Shown piece by piece: positions 63,716 through 64,000 of a DNA stretch of 64,000 nt. The stretch comes from Mesorhizobium sp. 113-3-3 (GTDB lineage Bacteria > Pseudomonadota > Alphaproteobacteria > Rhizobiales > Rhizobiaceae). The notes beneath the pieces are model-generated. The model saw nothing but the letters and a program-made list of their open reading frames with translations. It did no database searches and was not told the origin of the DNA. Position 1 is the stretch's first letter. The number at the start of each line of letters is the position of its first letter. Location: positions 186,001 to 250,000 of the forward strand of contig NZ_AP023245.1 in the NCBI RefSeq assembly GCF_016756495.1, given 5' to 3'. Both the position numbers and the translations under genes were made by a program.

Positions 63716-64000
63716 ATGGCGTGCTCCGGCCATCTCGATGTCGAAGGCGTGCTGATCAACTGGCGCCTCGAGGGCAAGGGCGACGTGCCGCTCGTCTGCA
63801 TTCATGGCGTCGGCTCCTATCTCGAAGCCTGGAGTGGCGTGGCCGGGCGGCTGAAGGATCGTTTCGCGGTCCTCACCTTCGACCTGCGTGGCCATGGCCG
63901 CTCCAGCCGGGTCAAAGGCCGCTACGAGATCGACGATTTCGTCAAGGAGACGCTGGCGCTGGCCGATCATATCGGGCTTGCCACCTTCCATCTGGCAGGG
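63716..64000 (+). CDS. Alpha/beta-hydrolase, partial (runs off the window)
   Basis: The first 95 codons of an alpha/beta-fold hydrolase: DVEGVLINWRLEGKGDVPLV, CIHGVGSYLEAWSGVAGRLK (oxyanion HG motif), VLTFDLRGHGRSSRVKGRYE. The nucleophile elbow lies beyond the window end. It starts 2 bases after the LLM gene stop, so it is in the same operon and probably hydrolyses an amide, ester or C-C bond of a pathway intermediate. Confidence 0.88.
   Translation, partial: MACSGHLDVEGVLINWRLEGKGDVPLVCIHGVGSYLEAWSGVAGRLKDRFAVLTFDLRGHGRSSRVKGRYEIDDFVKETLALADHIGLATFHLAG

Overview
The window looks like an accessory stretch of a high-GC alphaproteobacterial (Rhizobiales) chromosome or large plasmid, most likely Mesorhizobium or a close relative. 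This rests on family recognition only: a DUF768 protein, a DUF1236 protein, a usg homologue, DUF982, HWE histidine kinases paired with single-domain receivers, a CGNR/ABATE regulator, EcfG-type (GGAAC-N16/17-CGTT) promoters, and a GAAC-N7-GAAC LexA box. Much of the first 43 kb is eroded. Decayed transposases, an integrase, kinases, an SDR, a pyridoxamine-phosphate-oxidase-like stress protein, methyltransferases and an SRAP gene lie between intact genes.

1-10.3 kb holds IS1- and IS630-type relics, a methyltransferase, a CHASE-PAS-GGDEF-EAL c-di-GMP protein, a decayed kinase/receiver pair, an intact HWE kinase/receiver pair, and a small membrane protein behind a perfect EcfG promoter. 10.3-20 kb holds a tRNA-Thr relic, an outer-membrane beta-barrel, a Tad-type vWA protein, an ArsR regulator, a DegP-like protease and groES-groEL with a CIRCE-like operator. 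20-26.5 kb holds usg, DUF982, integrase and IS91-type relics, a PRC-barrel/stress operon and a truncated HWE kinase. 26.5-33.3 kb is a polysaccharide or glycan block: GH1-like protein, UDP-galactopyranose mutase, two glycosyltransferases, an amidohydrolase and a methyltransferase. 33.3-43.2 kb is mostly small, often stress-type hypothetical genes and pseudogenes.

43.2-51.6 kb is a compact block of mobile-element (plasmid/ICE-like) genes on one strand: ArdC-like antirestriction protein, ParB-like protein, a strawberry-notch-type helicase relative carrying two apparent in-frame deletions, a Toprim primase-like protein, a DUF2493 protein and a small conserved-looking protein. Several of these genes are preceded by hairpins placed directly against the Shine-Dalgarno sequence. 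Two of the leaders share a 20-nt core and show compensatory base-pair changes. A large structured non-coding element sits between the primase-like and DUF2493 genes. These leaders and that element are the best candidates here for something not yet described.

51.6-54 kb is a DNA-damage module: dinB and an SRAP-like gene on the minus strand, with a second, frameshifted SRAP gene diverging across a LexA-type box. 54-57.2 kb has a CGNR regulator divergent from a DMT transporter, a periplasmic-binding-protein homologue without signal peptide, and DUF2285 remains. 57.4-64 kb is a probable catabolic locus: an AA_synth protein, a GAF/PucR regulator, a flavin reductase with an extra C-terminal domain, an aldehyde dehydrogenase, an LLM flavin monooxygenase and the start of an alpha/beta hydrolase. 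The context suggests oxidation of a (hetero)cyclic compound, but the substrate cannot be read from the sequence.
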